Source of the DNA: Euphorbia lathyris
Taxonomy: Eukaryota; Streptophyta; Magnoliopsida; Malpighiales; Euphorbiaceae
Direction of reading: 5' to 3'
DNA length: 64,000 bases
NCBI RefSeq assembly: GCF_963576675.1
Contig: NC_088913.1
Location: 78,987,001-79,051,000, forward strand
A program made the position numbers and the translations under genes. Positions within the stretch are counted from its first letter, which is position 1. Each line of letters starts with the position of its first letter. Positions 46,729 to 60,525 of this stretch are shown here, one piece after another. The notes below the pieces were generated by a model. It saw only the letters and a program-made list of their open reading frames with translations, had not been told where the DNA came from and ran no database searches.

Positions 46729-48104
46729 GAGTTAATACATAGGAACCAATTAAGGTTGACTTTGATGGTTAAGGACATCAAATCGTTTAAATTAGTGATC
46801 TTGAATTCGAGTCCTAATGAATGTAGAAAACTTTAATTGGGAGAGGATTTTTAGGTGTCTGACGAGTTTCGAACCGTGTAACCTGATTATTTATCAATAA
46901 AATAAAAAAGAAATACATAGAATTGAGGTTCAATTCTAAACCTAGTTTCTGTGAAATAACTCGTCTTTTTTTTATCCAGGTTTTAAAGGGTTTTTTTCTT
47001 CCGATTTTTAGTTGGAAAATAAGCATTTGTTTGTTTTGTTTTTTTATTGAATATTTTTTCATTGATTTACTATGATAAATTTGATATTTTTTCTTTATTT
47101 GTAGTTTTTTCTTCTTTATTCCTATATGGGTGATGACTGGTGGAGAATTTCCGATTAGCTTCCGTCCCTGTGGGGGGCGTCGTTGGGTTCGACGGGGGGA
47201 AGCTCCGATGCCAAAGTCAGTATGAAGTATGGAAGAGTAAACTGAATTGACAAAGTAGGGTTTCTAGGATTATGTGTATGTGTACCTTGATAGCCTGAGA
47301 TACAAGCTATATATAGCCATGGAGTTATAACCTTTAGTAACTAGAAAGTCTCCATTAATGTTTCATTAATGGCAGTTACTGATTTCCTTTAAGTATGCCC
47401 GTTAGCTTATTAATAGCTCATTAATGGTCTTTATTGCGGGATCGGCTCAGCTGTTCCGCTAGCGGATTGAGAGGTTATGGCGGATCGCCACATAGACATG
47501 ACTGCGGATCTCTTGTGGCGAAGTCTTGGTGATCCGCCTGTTAGATCTCCTTGCCTGATACGCCATCACATCTCGGTATCAGGTGATCAATACGTGGCCG
47601 TTCTAGGGGAATATCTATTTTGATCCTTTGGATAATATCCCAATGTTATCAATGGGTGGTTGTGATATGTCTATAGCGTGGTTGTAATATGTCTATATGA
47701 GTGGTTGTCATTTGTCTTTCTATATAAATATTATCATATTTTTCTTTATGGGAAAATATGAAAATTTTCTCTATCATCACATAGATTTGATTTGAGTTAG
47801 ATCATGAAATCATTAATGGAGAAAAAGACTATGAAATATATTATGTGTAGAGTACAATTATACCAAAACCAGTTTTTGAACATTGTACTATTGCTCTACC
47901 ATAAATGATATTGAAAATGCAGATTCAAACTTTTCCGGTGTACTTTTAGATTGTAATTTTTTAATTACTTTATGTTGTGATGTACTATTTTCCTATGAAA
48001 CGATTATCTTTTTTCTAAAAAAAAAGGGTAATACACAAATTGATATTTGATTTGCGGGTAAGTTACCCACATATAATGTTATTAACCATTATCCTTTTAT
48101 TATT
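46729..48104. other. Intergenic with an LTR-like block at about 47120-47760
   Basis: 47150-47640 is less AT-rich, with gatgccaaagtcagtatga near 47208 and tcaggtgatcaatacgtggc near 47578, phrases I associate with dicot LTRs read on the minus strand. No ends or domains could be set. No gene. Confidence 0.35.
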
Positions 48105-49068
48105 TTATTTTTTTGGTTGTCGGAGAGGGGATAGGACCCCGGGGAGCAAAGAAAAAACTAAGCGCTAATCAATCTAGAGGAACTAGCTCCACATAAATCT
48201 GAAAAAAGAATATCCTAAAGGTCTGCAGGCGGTGCCTCACACTCGTGAAGCCCAAGGGACAGTTGTCCTGCGAAATTTGCCATCCAATCCGCAGCTCGGT
48301 TCCCCTCGCGGTACGTATGCACAAGGTGAACCTCCCACATCTCAATCCAAAAGCTCCCTACACTTCACAATCAACCAATAAAACGATGACGTTCATTCGT
48401 GCTATCCTTGATAAGCCTAATGATCGCCGTCGAATCAACCTCAGCTACAATTCTCCTATACCCGTTCTTCCACGCCAAATCCAACCCAAAATATAAGCCC
48501 CACAGCTCGACCAACACTGACGAGCAAACTCCTAAATTGCACGCGAAACCCACAAACCAATGCCCTCTATCGCCACGGATCAGACCCCCCGTTGAGGCGA
48601 GGCCCGGGTTTCCCTTGCTGGCCCCGTCCGTGTTCAGCTTCGCCCAACCGATTTCCGGCGCAATCCAACTGAACAAGATCTCCCTAGTTGCTCCTCCGTG
48701 AACTTCCGCTGTTAGCAAAAAAGCCTGTTTGAACCCAACGACTTGAGATCGGAGGAAATTAGCGTAATTACTCGGGAGCGGGGCACTTGGCTCAAAAATT
48801 CTCTTGCAGTGCCACTTCTAGAGCCTCCAACAAACCGTGATAAAAAACGATATTCCACTCGAAACTCTCCTGCCTCTCCTGCCTAGTAAGGTTCAAACCA
48901 ACCCAATCTGTTAAGTCGACGCTAAAGAATGGAACCTGTAACTGAGTCGGTACGAAGAACCTCCAAACTAATCTCGCTATGGGGCAGTCCCGGACAATAT
49001 GCAGGCTGGTCTCCTCATCGGGGCAAGATAAGCACTTAATGTCCAAGCTAAGGTGCCGGCGAGCCCGA
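48105..49068 (-). mobile_element. LINE remnant cut by the copia 1 insertion
   Basis: On the minus strand: zf-RVT end with CLSCPDEETSLHIVRDCPIA (48792-49046), then after a frame change an RNase H domain with WAKLNTDGASKGNPG, GLIRGDRGHW and VELWGLYFGLDLA (48371-48718), then a 3' end with an A-rich tail near 48105-48120. The upstream part stops at 49068, where a copia LTR begins, so the rest should lie beyond the right edge. Confidence 0.78.
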
Positions 49069-50894
49069 TGTTGGAAATTAGGCTAAGGTATAGCAGCGGA
49101 AATATAAATTTTTTAACCTATTTCCATTTAACCATAGGATCCGTTAATCGTTATTTCATATAAAGAGGGATAAGAAGAATTACCTCTTGATGATCAATCT
49201 ACCGTTGTTAATGAAGTGCCCACAACTCTTCTCCGAGTTCCCAAACACGAAATAAAACATGGGAAGATTAATTTAGAATCAATCGTTGAATAGCAACCAA
49301 AGTAGATTGCCTCTAACTAATCAACACAAGATCAAGGATAAGAGAAATAGATGAAATCAATTGATCGGAAAGAAGCCGTAGAAAATCTCGTCCTCGAACT
49401 AGGGGTGTCAAAATTTTCTCTCTCTTGCACTATATGGATTTCGAAAATCACTAGGGGAGGGGTATTTATAATCTCTTGTATCTAATCCCTAGTTAGATAG
49501 AATTAGGTTACTGAATAGGAATTCAATTCGGAATAGAATTCCTAATTATTATCTCACTATATATCTAATATATTAAGGATAATAATAATAACCTTATTGG
49601 ATAATAATAGGAGTATAATAATCTAATTAAAACTCCTAACTTATTTATCTCTTAATTAATTTAATTCATAATCCTAATCTAATTAGGATTAATAAAATCA
49701 AATTAATCATTCATGTATATTACTATATGAATTTCGACCCTCCTTGGTCCATGGGCCTTATTGGGCTCAATTGGGCTTCAATCAATTAATTAACATCTAT
49801 CTCTCTTTTAGGTTCCAAGTCTTATGTGTGACCCATTAGGTTCTTATTGCTTCTAGCCGTATGCAACGTTATTAAATTAATTTTCAAAGAATTATATTTA
49901 ATCTTTGCATAACGGAATGATGTACAGAGTATGTGATTAGCAAGTCCGTAATCATTCCCCCAGAGCTATAAGAAGGCAGGTTGATTCTGTCGTTAACCTT
50001 TCCGTATTAGTTACAGTATAATTCGATCCTTTATCAACTACATCCGTGAACTGAATCTTATGACTATGGATGATGTCAAGTCACATATAGCGAGACGTTC
50101 GTTTTACTTGTACAGGCCGAGTCAACTCAAATAGATAGGTTAAGTGAAATCTGTATTTCAAGTCTTAAGCTATCACCTTGCAAGGATTTAGAGTCGAGTC
50201 TTCCACAAGCGATCCATGGATGTATCTCCCATTCATCGGGAGTGATAAATGCTCAATCCAATATATAACGATCCCGCAATCACTTCCTGTGATACCCAAC
50301 GTCTACTGTTCACACCCTAGAGTCATCTCTGTTAAGGATCGTGTTACACCATAGTCAAAGCATCACATTCCATAATCCAGAATACCAATTAATATTCCTT
50401 TGAGTCTGAGGATTAGTTATACCTATTAATACCAATGAGATGAACAGGTGACAAGGACGAATCTACCCATCCTGTTATCTCAAATCGGATCCCCAATCCT
50501 AATGAACAACTTTTCATCGGATCTATGTAACTGTCCAGATATCTGTATATATGAAGCTTGTGAGATCAGCTTTCTGTCGGACAGAAGACATTGTTACATA
50601 CAAGTCTCAACAGTGATATATCAATCCTAAACATATCACTTGACTTGGGGTGGTTTTAAGTTTATTAGTTTATTATAAAGTTTTGTCTCACTTCATGCTT
50701 GTATGAACACTTTATAATCACTTTAAATAAACTTACGGATTTCCTTTTATTAGACTTTATTTAGTGCTTAAAAGGGATTGCCTTTATATAGTTATAAAAC
50801 ATATATCTCATTAAAACAAATGATATAAAGAACAATTCATTTACATTAAGTTTGTATCCTAGAACAATTGTCTATAGGACACTAAACCCTAACA
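49069..50894 (-). mobile_element. 3' LTR of copia element 1 (1826 bp)
   Basis: Bounded on + by TGTTGGAAATTAGG and AAACCCTAACA, followed at 50895 by a tract that reads CCAAGTGGGAGTA on the minus strand (polypurine tract). Compared with the LTRs at 54522 and 62131 it lacks about 220 bp (equivalent of 54681-54900) and a further 36 bp near 55125-55160, so it belongs to a different insertion. The preceding five bases are cccga. Confidence 0.88.
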
Positions 50895-53800
50895 TACTCC
50901 CACTTGGACTAAAGCCAATTGTTTCTAAAACTTATCCCAGTAGAACTTAAATGACGATCATGTACTTTCTGGGTTAAAGGCTTTGTCAACGGATCTGCAA
51001 CGTTGTCCTCTGTAGGTACTCTTTCTATTCTCACATCTCCTCTAGCCACAATCTCTCTTTAGGTAATGCTTGGACGCATTATGAGACCGTGGTTCCTTTG
51101 CTTGCGCAATGGCTCCATTGTTATCACAATACAGTGTAATGGGATTTACAATGTCAGGCACCACTCCAAGTTCTGTAATGAACTTTCTTATCCAAACCGC
51201 TTCCTTTGCTGCGATATACTCTGACTCGGTCGTAGAGAAAGCTACGCTTCCCTGCTTGGAACTCTTCCAACTGACCGCGCCCCCATTCAAGATAAACAAG
51301 TATCCTGATTGGGATTTAAAATCATTCTCATCTGTGAGATGACTTGCGTCTGAAAATCCTTCTATTTTCAGATCACCTTCTCCGTACACTAGGAACATAT
51401 CTTTAGTTCTTCTCAAGTACTTAAGAATGTTCTTGACGGCAGTCCAATGCTCGTCTCCTCGATTCCCTTGGTAACGACTCGTTACAGATAACGCGAACGC
51501 TACGTCAGGTCTAGTGCATAGCATAGCATACATAATCGAACCGATTGCGCTGGCGTACGGGACTACAACCATGCGTCTTTTGTCATCATCTGTTTTAGGA
51601 CATTGATGATTGTTTAACTTTACTCCATGTAGCATGGGTAAGTTACCTCGTTTTGATTCAAGCATGCTAAACCGATTTAGCATCTTTTCAATGTATGTAG
51701 CCTGTGAAAGACCAAGCAGTCTTCTCGATCTATCTCTGTAGATCTTTATACCAATTATATAAGCTACTTCACCAAGGTCTTTCATTGAGAAGTTACCAGA
51801 TAACCATACTTTTACCGACTGTAGTAGAGCAATGTCATTTCCCATTAATAATATATCGTCCACATATATTATGAGAAATGCTATAGAGCTCCCACTTGCT
51901 TTCTTGTAAATGCAAGCTTCTTCGCAATTTTGTTCGAAACCAAATTGTTTTATGGTTTCGTCAAAACGCTTATTACAGCTTCTTGATGCTTGCTTGAGTC
52001 CATAAATGGATCTCTGAAGTTTGCAAACTTTATTTGCATCCTTCGATATGAAACCTTCAGGCTGCATCATATATACATCCTCAAGCAGGTTTCCGTTTAG
52101 GAAAGCTGTTTTCACATCCATTTGCCAAATCTCATAATCGAAATGAGCGGCAATTGCAAGCATGATTCTGATTGATTTGGACATAGCCACAGGAGAGAAA
52201 GTTTCGTCATAATCAATTCCTTGCTTTTGACGATATCCTTTCGCTACTAACCTAGCTTTGTAGGTGCTAACCTTTCCATCCATGTCGGTCTTCTTTTTGA
52301 AGATCCACCTGCACCCAATGGGTATTATCCCTTCGGGTGGATCAACCAAAGTCCACACTTGGTTAGTATACATGGAATCCATTTCAGAATCCATGGCCTC
52401 AAGCCATGCTTTAGAATCTGGACTAGTAAGAGCCTCTTCGTAGTTTTCGGGTTCGTCGTCTAACACGGGAACCTCATTATCATCTCCCACTAGAAAACCA
52501 TATCTAACTGGGAGTTCACGAACTCTTTGTGATCTACGAATAGGTGGCACTGGAGTCTCATCTAATGGGACTCCTTCGGGTACCTCAACCGCCTCTGTTG
52601 TTTCAGTCGGTGTTTCTTCTTCTTGAACTTCGTCAAGTTCAATCATGCTTCCCTTTTGTGTTTCTTCGAGAAACTCTTTCTCTAAGAAGGTTCCATGTTT
52701 GGATACTATCACTTTCTGATCATCTGGATGATAGAAGTAATATCCCATAGTTTCCTTAGGGTATCCAATGAAGAGACATTTATCAGATTTCGAATCTAGT
52801 TTGTCGGACGCAATGCGTTTGACAAACGCTGAACAACCCCATACTCTCATAAATGAAAACACGGGTTTCCTACCAACGAACAATTCATATGGTGTGGAAC
52901 TAGCGGATTTAGTTGGTACTCGATTTAGGGTGAAGAGGGCAGTTTCTAAGGCATAGCCCCAGAACGTCTTTGGTAGTAAGGCCATGCTCATCATGGATCG
53001 TACCATATCTAGTAGGGTACGGTTTCTCCTCTCAGATACACCATTGTGTTGTGGTGTATAGGGAGGTGTCCATTGTGAGCATATCCCACATTCAGTTAGA
53101 TAATTCAGAAAATCATCTGAAAGATATTTGCCACCTCGATCAGATCGAAGCGTCTTTATTTTCTTTCCTAATTGATATTCTACTTCATTCTTGAAGCATT
53201 TGAATTTCTCAAAAGCTTCTGATTTGTGCTTCATCAAGTAGATGTAACCATATCGGGTATGGTCATCTATGAAGCTTATGAAGAATCTGAATCCTCCTCT
53301 TGCTTGGACTGACATAGGACCGCATACATCTGAATGAATGAGTCCTAGAGTGTCTGATACACGCTCACCTTTATTACTAAAGGGTGTCTTTGTCATTTTA
53401 CCATTTAAACATGATTCGCATGTTTCCAATGATTCGGGATCGATTGGATCTATAAGCCCATCTGAATGTAGCTCTAGCATGCGTCTCTTGTTTATATGGC
53501 CTAAACGACAATGCCACAAGTAAGTTGAATTATCTAGCTTATGTCTTTTGGTATCAATTGCAAAAACAGGAATTTTGACATCTAACACATAAATCCCATT
53601 TTGTGACATTCCTGAAAAATAAAAGATCGAATCTTTATAAAAATTGCAACTCTTGTCTTTTATTGAAATATGAAAACCGTCGTCAACAAGACGGCTAATA
53701 GAAATAATGTTTCGAGACATTTGCGGAACGTACAAACAGTTCCTTAATTCTATTACAAGCCCTAAGGGCAAATTTAAAACATAATCTCCAATTCCGAGGG

Positions 53801-54521
53801 CGGCAACCCTTGCTCCATTTCCTACCCGCAAGTTTATGCTTTCTTTCTTTAGTTCCTTAGTCTGTTTTAGCTCCTGCATATTTGTACAAATATGAGATCC
53901 ACATCCGGTATCAAGTACCCAAGATTCAGAATGTGAAACTGTATTTATTTCAATATAAAACATACCAGATGTTGAAGCACCGCCATTTCCCTTCTTAAGG
54001 GAGGCTAGGTACTCCTTGCAGTTCCTCTTCCAATGCCCGTCTTTACCATAGAAGTGGCACTCTCCTTTAGGCTTCTTCACTTCCTTTCCCTTAGTTTTGT
54101 TGGGCACGACTTTCTTACCTTTCTTGGGATATTTAGGATTGGGATAATTCCCTTTCCTCTTCTTTGATCCCTCAATGACAAGAGCTGGTATTGCCTTGTC
54201 CTTTCTCATATTGGGCTCAACTGATTTGAGCATATTTGCAAGCTCTTCAAGAGAGGTTTGCAAGTCATTCATCTGATAGTTCATAATGAACTGTGAATAA
54301 CTCTCTGGAAGGGATTGAAGAATTAAGTCTATGCTTAATTCGTTATCCATCGCGAATCCAATACTTGAAAGTTTGGTAATGTAGCCAATCATCTTGACAC
54401 AATGTGTCATGACAGATGTGCCCTCTTGCATCCTGCAACGATATAGCAACTTGGATATCTCGTAGCGTTCGCACCTGGTTTGTTTCCCAAACAATTCCTT
54501 TAGGTGCATGATGATGGAATA
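50895..54521 (-). mobile_element. Internal region of copia element 1, cut in gag by copia 2
   Basis: The body of a Ty1/copia element whose 5' leader, gag start, primer site and 5' LTR are missing at the left junction: gag coding sequence runs directly into an intact LTR start at 54522. The five bases before the junction are gaata. Confidence 0.85.
51042..54509 (-). pseudogene. Copia 1 gag-pol polyprotein, 1155 codons open, truncated at both ends
   Basis: Order gag, protease, integrase, RT, RNase H, which defines Ty1/copia. Visible: a gag nucleic-acid knuckle near residue 150 written CHFYGKDGHWKRNC, in which the second Cys is Tyr; protease VLDTGCGSH near 198; integrase zinc region YLWHCRLGHINKRRM near 335; a TPQHNGVSERRNRT block; RT GCRWIFKKK and IIYVDDILLMGND near 880; RNase H CTRPDVAFALSV and TTESEYIAA. 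Against copia 2 it has a 12-base loss just after TTESEYIAA and about 17 bases lost near 51060, which end the frame early at YLKRDCG. The N-terminal end is cut by the copia 2 insertion. A surprisingly long open frame for a dead copy. Confidence 0.85.
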
Positions 54522-56604
54522 TGTTGGAAATTAGGCTAAGGTATAGCAGCAGAAATATAAAATTTTAACCTATTTCCATTTAACCACAAGATCCGTTAAC
54601 CGTTATTTCATATAAAGAAGGATAAGAAGAAATACCTTTTAGAAGTTCTATCTACCGTTGCAAACGAAGTGCCCACAACTTCAAAAGAGATAGAAACTGT
54701 CTACCAATCTTCCCCTATCCGAAACAGACCTTCCAGACCTCCGAACGACAATCCCTTCGGTGGAAACGTGGAAAAATATGTCTAGAAGCTCCTGTCCAAA
54801 CATCGTGACGATCCGACGGTTCAATCTCCGGGTATCCGCAAAATCGTGAACTGACCTGATGTAGGAGTAGTAAAACGCATTTCTCCCTTTTGTTTGTTTT
54901 TCTTCTTCGAGTTCCCAAACACGAAATAAAACACGGGAAGATTAATTTAGTATCAACCGTTGAATAGAAACCAAAGTAGATTGCCTCTAACTAATCAACA
55001 CAAGATCAAGGATAAAAGAAATAGACGAAAATTAATTGATCAAACGAAGCCGTAGAGAAATCTCGTCCTCGAACTAGGGGTGTCGAATTTTCTCTCTCTT
55101 GGACTAGGTGAATTTCGAAAATCACAAGTAGGGTATGGCTTGCTTGGATTTCGAAAATCTCAAGGGAAGGAGTATTTATAATCTCTTGTATCTAATCCCT
55201 AGTTAGATAGAATTAGGTTACTGAATAGGAATTCCATTCGGAATAGAATTCCTAATTATTATCTCACTATATATCTAATATATTAAGGATAATAATAATA
55301 ACCTTATTGGATAATAATAGGAGTATATTAATCTAATTAAAACTCCTAACTTAATTATCTCTTAATTAACTTAATTCATATTCCTAATCTAATTAGGATT
55401 AACAAAATCAAATTAATTATTCATGTATATCACTACATGAATTTCGACCCCCTTATGTCCATGAGCCTTATTGGGCTCAATTGAGCTTCTATCAATTAAT
55501 TAACATATATCTTTCTTTTAGGTTCCAAGTCTTATGTGTGATCCATTAGGTTCTTATTGCTTCTAGCCGTATGCAACGTTATTAAATTAATTTTCAAAGA
55601 ATTATATTTAATCTTTGCATAACGGAATGATGTGCAGAGTATGTGATTAGCAAGTCCGTAATCATTCCCCCAGAGCTATAAGAAGACAGGTTGATTCTGT
55701 CGTTAACCTTTCCGTATTAGTTACAGTATAATTCGATCTTTTATCAACTACATCCTTGAACTGAATCTTATGACTATGGGTGATGTCAAGTCACATATAG
55801 CGAGACGTTCGTTTTACTTGTACAGGCCGAGTCAACTCAAAAAGATAGGTTAAGTGAAATCTGTATTTCTTACTCTTAAGCCATCACCTTGCAAGGATTT
55901 AGAGTCGAGTCTTCCACAAGCGATCCATGGATGTATCTCCCATTTATCGGGAGTGATAAATGCTCAATCCAATATATAACGACTCCGCAATTACTTCATG
56001 TGATACCCAACGTCTACTGTTCACACCCCAGAGTCATCTCTGTTAAGGATCGTGTTACACCAGAGTCAAAGCATCACATTCCGTAATCCAGAATACCAAT
56101 TAATATTCCTTTGAGTCTGAGGATTAGTGATACCTATTAATACCAATGAGATGAACAAGTGACAAGGATGAATCTACCCATCCTGTTATCTCAAATCGGA
56201 TCCCCAATCCTAATGAACAACGTTTCATCGGATCTATGTAACTGTCCAGATATCTGTATATATGAAGCTTGTGAGATCAGCTTTCTGTCGGACAGAAGAC
56301 ATTGTTACATACAAGTCTCAACAGTGATATGTAAATCCCAAACATATCACTTGACTTGGGGTGGTTTTAAGTTTATCAGTTTACTATAAAGTTTTGTCTC
56401 ACTTCATGCTTGTATGAACACTTTATAATCACTTTAAATAAACTTACGGATTTCCTTTTATTAGACTTTATTTAGTGCTTAAAAGGGATTGCCTTTATAT
56501 AGTTATAAAATATATATCTCATTAAACAAATGATATAAAGAACAATTCATTTACATTAAGTTTGTATCCTAGAACAATTGTCTATAGGACACTAAACCCC
56601 AACA
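54522..56604 (-). mobile_element. 3' LTR of copia element 2 (2083 bp)
   Basis: Starts TGTTGGAAATTAGG and ends AAACCCCAACA, followed by the polypurine tract of copia 2 at 56605-56620. Over its first 1049 bp it has no indel against the LTR at 62131 and about 21 substitutions by hand count (about 2%). Confidence 0.9.
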
Positions 56605-56618
56605 TACTCCCACTTGGA

Positions 56619-58622
56619 CTAAAGCCAATTGTTTCTAAAACTTATCCCAGTAGACGTTAAATGACGATCATGTATTCTTTGGGTTAAAGGCTTTGTCAAT
56701 GGATCTGCAACGTTGTCCTCTATAGGTACTCTTTCTATTCTCACATCTCCTCTAGCCACAATCTCTCTAATGATGTGGTATCGCTTAAGGTAATGCTTTG
56801 ATGCATTATGAGACCGTGGTTCCTTTGCTTGCGCAATGGCTCCATTGTTATCACCGTACAGTGTAATGGGATTGACAATGTCAGGCACCACACCTAGTTC
56901 TGTAATGAACTTTCTTATCCAAACCGATTCCTTTGCTGCTTCCGCAGCTGCGATATACTCTGACTCGGTCGTAGAGAAAGCTACGTTTCCCTGCTTGGAA
57001 CTCTTCCAACTGACCGCGCCCCCATTCAAGATAAACAGGTATCCTGATTGGGATTTATAATCATTCTCATCTGTGAGATGACTTGCGTCTGAAAATCCTT
57101 CTATTTTCAGATCACCTTCTCCGTACACTAGGAACATATCTTTAGTTCTTCTCAAGTACTTAAGAATGTTCTTGACGGAAATCCAATGCTCGTCTCCCGG
57201 ATTCCCTTGGTAACGACTCGTTACTGATAACGCGAACGCTACGTCAGGTCTAGTGCATAGCATAGCATACATAATCGAATCGATTGCGCTGGCGTATGGG
57301 ACTACAGCCATGCGTTGTTTGTCATCATCAGTTTTAGGACATTGATGATTGTTTAACTTTACTCCATGTAACATGGGTAAGTTACCTCGTTTCGATTCAA
57401 GCATGCTAAACCGATTTAGCACCTTTTCAATGTATATAGCCTGTGAAAGACCAACCAGTCTTCTCGATCTATCTCTATAGATCTTTATACCAAGTATATA
57501 AGCTGCTTCACCAAGGTCTTTCATTGAGAAGTTACCAGATAACCATACTTTTACCGACTGTAAGAGAGCAATGTCATTTCCCATTAATAATATATCGTCC
57601 ACATATATTATGAGAAATGCTATAGAGCTCCCACTTGCTTTCTTGTAAATGCAAGCTTCTTCGCAATTTTGTTCGAAACCAAATTGTTTTATGGTTTCGT
57701 CAAAACGCTTATTACAGCTTCTTGATGCTTGCTTGAGTCCATAAATGGATCTCTGAAGTTTGCAAACTTTATTTGCATCCTTCGATATGAAACCTTCAGG
57801 CTGCATCATATATACATCCTCAAGCAGGTTTCCATTTAGGAAAGCTGTTTTCACATCCATTTGCCAAATCTCATAATCGAAATGAGCGGCAATTGCAAGC
57901 ATGATTCTGATTGATTTGGACATAGCCACAGGAGAGAAAGTTTCGTCATAATCAATTCCTTGCTTCTGACGATATCCTTTCGCTACTAACCTAGCTTTGT
58001 AGGTGCTAACCTTTCCATCCATGTCGGTCTTCTTTTTGAAGATCCACCTGCACCCAATGGGTATTATCCCTTCGGGTGGATCAACCAAAGTCCACACTTG
58101 GTTAGTATACATGGAATCCATTTCAGAATCCATGGCCTCAAGCCATGCTTTAGAATCTGGACTAGTAAGAGCCTCTTCGTAGTTTTCGGGTTCGTCGTCT
58201 AACACGGGAACCTCATTATCATCTCCCACTAGAAAACCATATCTAACTAGGAGTTCACGAACTCTTTGTGATCTACTAATAGGTGGCACTGGAGTCTCAT
58301 CTAATGGGACTCCTTCGGGTACCTCAACCGCCTTTGTTGTTTCAGTCGGTGTTTCTTCTTCTTGAACTTCGTCAAGTTCAATCATGCTTCCCTTTTGTGT
58401 TTCTTCGAGAAACTCTTTCTCTAAGAAGGTTGCGTGCTTGGATACGATTACTTTCTGATCATCTGGATGATAGAAGTAATATCTCATAGTTTCCTTAGGG
58501 TATCCAATGAAGAAACATTTATCAGATTTCGAATCTAGTTTGTCGGACGCAATGCGTTTGACAAAGGCTGAACAATCCCATATTCTCATAAATGAAAACA
58601 CGTGTTTCCTACCAACGAACAA
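56619..58622 (-). pseudogene. Copia 2 pol, RT and RNase H part
   Basis: 667 open codons beginning inside the late integrase region. Contains GCRWIFKKK, the RT motif IIYVDDILLMGND, GLKQASRSCNKRF, CTRPDVAFALSV, GFSDASHLTDEND and the complete C terminus with NVADPLTKPL, as usual for copia RNase H. It is separated from the integrase part by a single-base loss near 58637. The stop lies just before the polypurine tract, as expected. Confidence 0.85.
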
Positions 58623-59700
58623 TTCATATGGTGTGGACTAACGGATTTAGTTGGTACTTGATTTAGGGTGAAGATGGCAGTTTCTAAGGCATAGCCCCAG
58701 AACGTCTTTGGAAGTAAGGCCATGCTCATCATGGATCGTACCATATCTAATAGGGTACGGTTTCTCCTCTCGGACACACCATTGTGTTGTGGTGTATAGG
58801 GAGGTGTCCATTGTGAGCATATCCCACATTCAGTTAGATAATTTAGAAAATCATCTGAAAGATATTCGCCACCTCGATCAGATCGAAGCGTCTTTATTTT
58901 CTTTCCTAATTGATTTTCTACTTCATTATTGAAGCATTTGAATTTCTCAAAAGCTTCTGACTTGTGCTTCATCAAGTAGATGTAACCATATCGGTTATGG
59001 TCATCTATGAAGCTTATGAAGAATCTGAATCCTCCTCTTGCTTGGACTAACATAGGACCACATACATCTGAATGAATGAGTCCTAGAGTGTCTGATACAC
59101 GCTCACCTTTATTGCTAAAGGGTGTCTTTGTCATTTTACCTTTTAAACATGATTCGCATGTTTCCAATGATTCGGGATCGATTGGATCTATAAGCCCATC
59201 TGAATGTAGCTTTAGCATGTGTCTCTTGTTTATATGGCCTAAACGACAATGCCACAAGTAAGTTGAATTATCTAGCTTATGTCTTTTGGTATCAATTGCA
59301 AAAGCAGGAATTTTGTTATCTAACACATAAATCCCATTTTGTGAAATTCCTGAAAAATAAAAGATCGAATCTTTATAAAAATTGCAACTCTTGTCTTTTA
59401 TTGAAATATGAAAACCGTCGTCAACAAGACGGATAATAGAAATAATGTTGCGAGACATTTGAGGAACGTATAAACAATTCCTTAATTCTATTACAAGCCC
59501 AGAGGGCAAATTTAAAACATAATCTCCAATTGCGAGGGCGGCAACTCTTGCTCCATTTCCTACTCGCAAGTTTATGCTTTCTTTCTTTAGCTCCCTAGTC
59601 TGATTTAGCTCCTGCATATTTGTACAAATATGAGATCCACATCCGGTATCTAATACCCAAGATTCAGACAGTTAAACTGTATTTATTTCAATATAAAACA
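58586..59700 (-). pseudogene. Copia 2 protease and integrase part, frameshifted
   Basis: Open from 59617 (MQELNQTRELKKE) through the integrase zinc region (YLWHCRLGHINKRHM) and the catalytic core (TLGLIHSDVCGPM, RSDRGGEYLSDDFLNYLTEC). It then leaves frame near 58637. Upstream, the protease site VLDTGCGSH is still readable near 59640, but a stop and small changes near 59675 separate it from gag. Confidence 0.8.
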
Positions 59701-59814
59701 TACTAGATGTTGAAGTACCGTCATTTTCCTTCTTGTGGAAGGTCAGGTACTCCACGCAGTTTCTCTTCCAATGCCCCAAGTCACCACAATAGTAGCACTT
59801 TCCTTTGGGCCTCT

Positions 59815-60525
59815 TTAATTCCTTTCCCTTCGTTTCGGTGAGCTCATCCCCCTTGCCTTTATCAAGATGGTTTGGATTGGGAGAGATCCCTTTCCTTTTT
59901 CTCGAGCAAGGGCCAGTATCTCCTCGTTTTCTTTTATAATGGGCTCGACTGACTCGAGCATATGCGCAAGCTCTACAAGAGAGGTTTGCAAGCCACTCAT
60001 TTGGTAGTTCATGATGAGCTGTGAGTAACTCTCGGGGAGGGACTGAAGAAGTAACTTTTCACTTAGTTCATGGTCCATCGCATCTCCAATACTAGAAAAC
60101 TTGGTGATAAGGCTGATCATCTTTGCACAATGTGCCATTACAGATGTGTCCACCTGCATCTTGCTTTTATATAACTCCTTGGTTATTTCGAAGCGCTCGC
60201 ACCGAGTTTTATTCACAAATAACTCTTTTAGGTGCTTGACCATGGAATAGGCATCCATATCTGAATGTAGTTGCCTTTTTACTTCCGGTGTCAAAGATGC
60301 AAATATGATGTCTCCCGTTTGATCGTCATCAGATTTATGTTTCAAGTAAGCATAAAATTCTTGGTAGGGAGCATCATCCGTTGGGTAAGGGGGTATCGGT
60401 GTATCAAGTACATACCCTTTCCTCTCGAACTTCAAAACAATTTTGAGGTTGCGATACCAGTCGGTGAAGTTTGAACCATTCAATTTGTTATCGGTAATAA
60501 TGTTTCGCAGATCGGTGTTAGTCAT
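59815..60525 (-). pseudogene. Copia 2 gag
   Basis: 236 codons starting MTNTDLRNIITDNKLNGSNF, the usual opening of copia gag, followed by the gag domain (LKHKSDDDQTGDIIFASLTP, LLLQSLPESYSQLIMNYQM). The reading frame shifts before the nucleic-acid knuckle; a complete CCHC knuckle (CYYCGDLGHWKRNC) is still readable in another frame near 59755-59800. The start is preceded by a long leader with no competing frame. Confidence 0.82.

Noticed and set aside
49069..56604. Single intact copia element bounded by the LTRs at 49069 and 54522
   Set aside because: No primer site or leader at the 54522 side, and the two LTRs differ by about 256 bp of indels.
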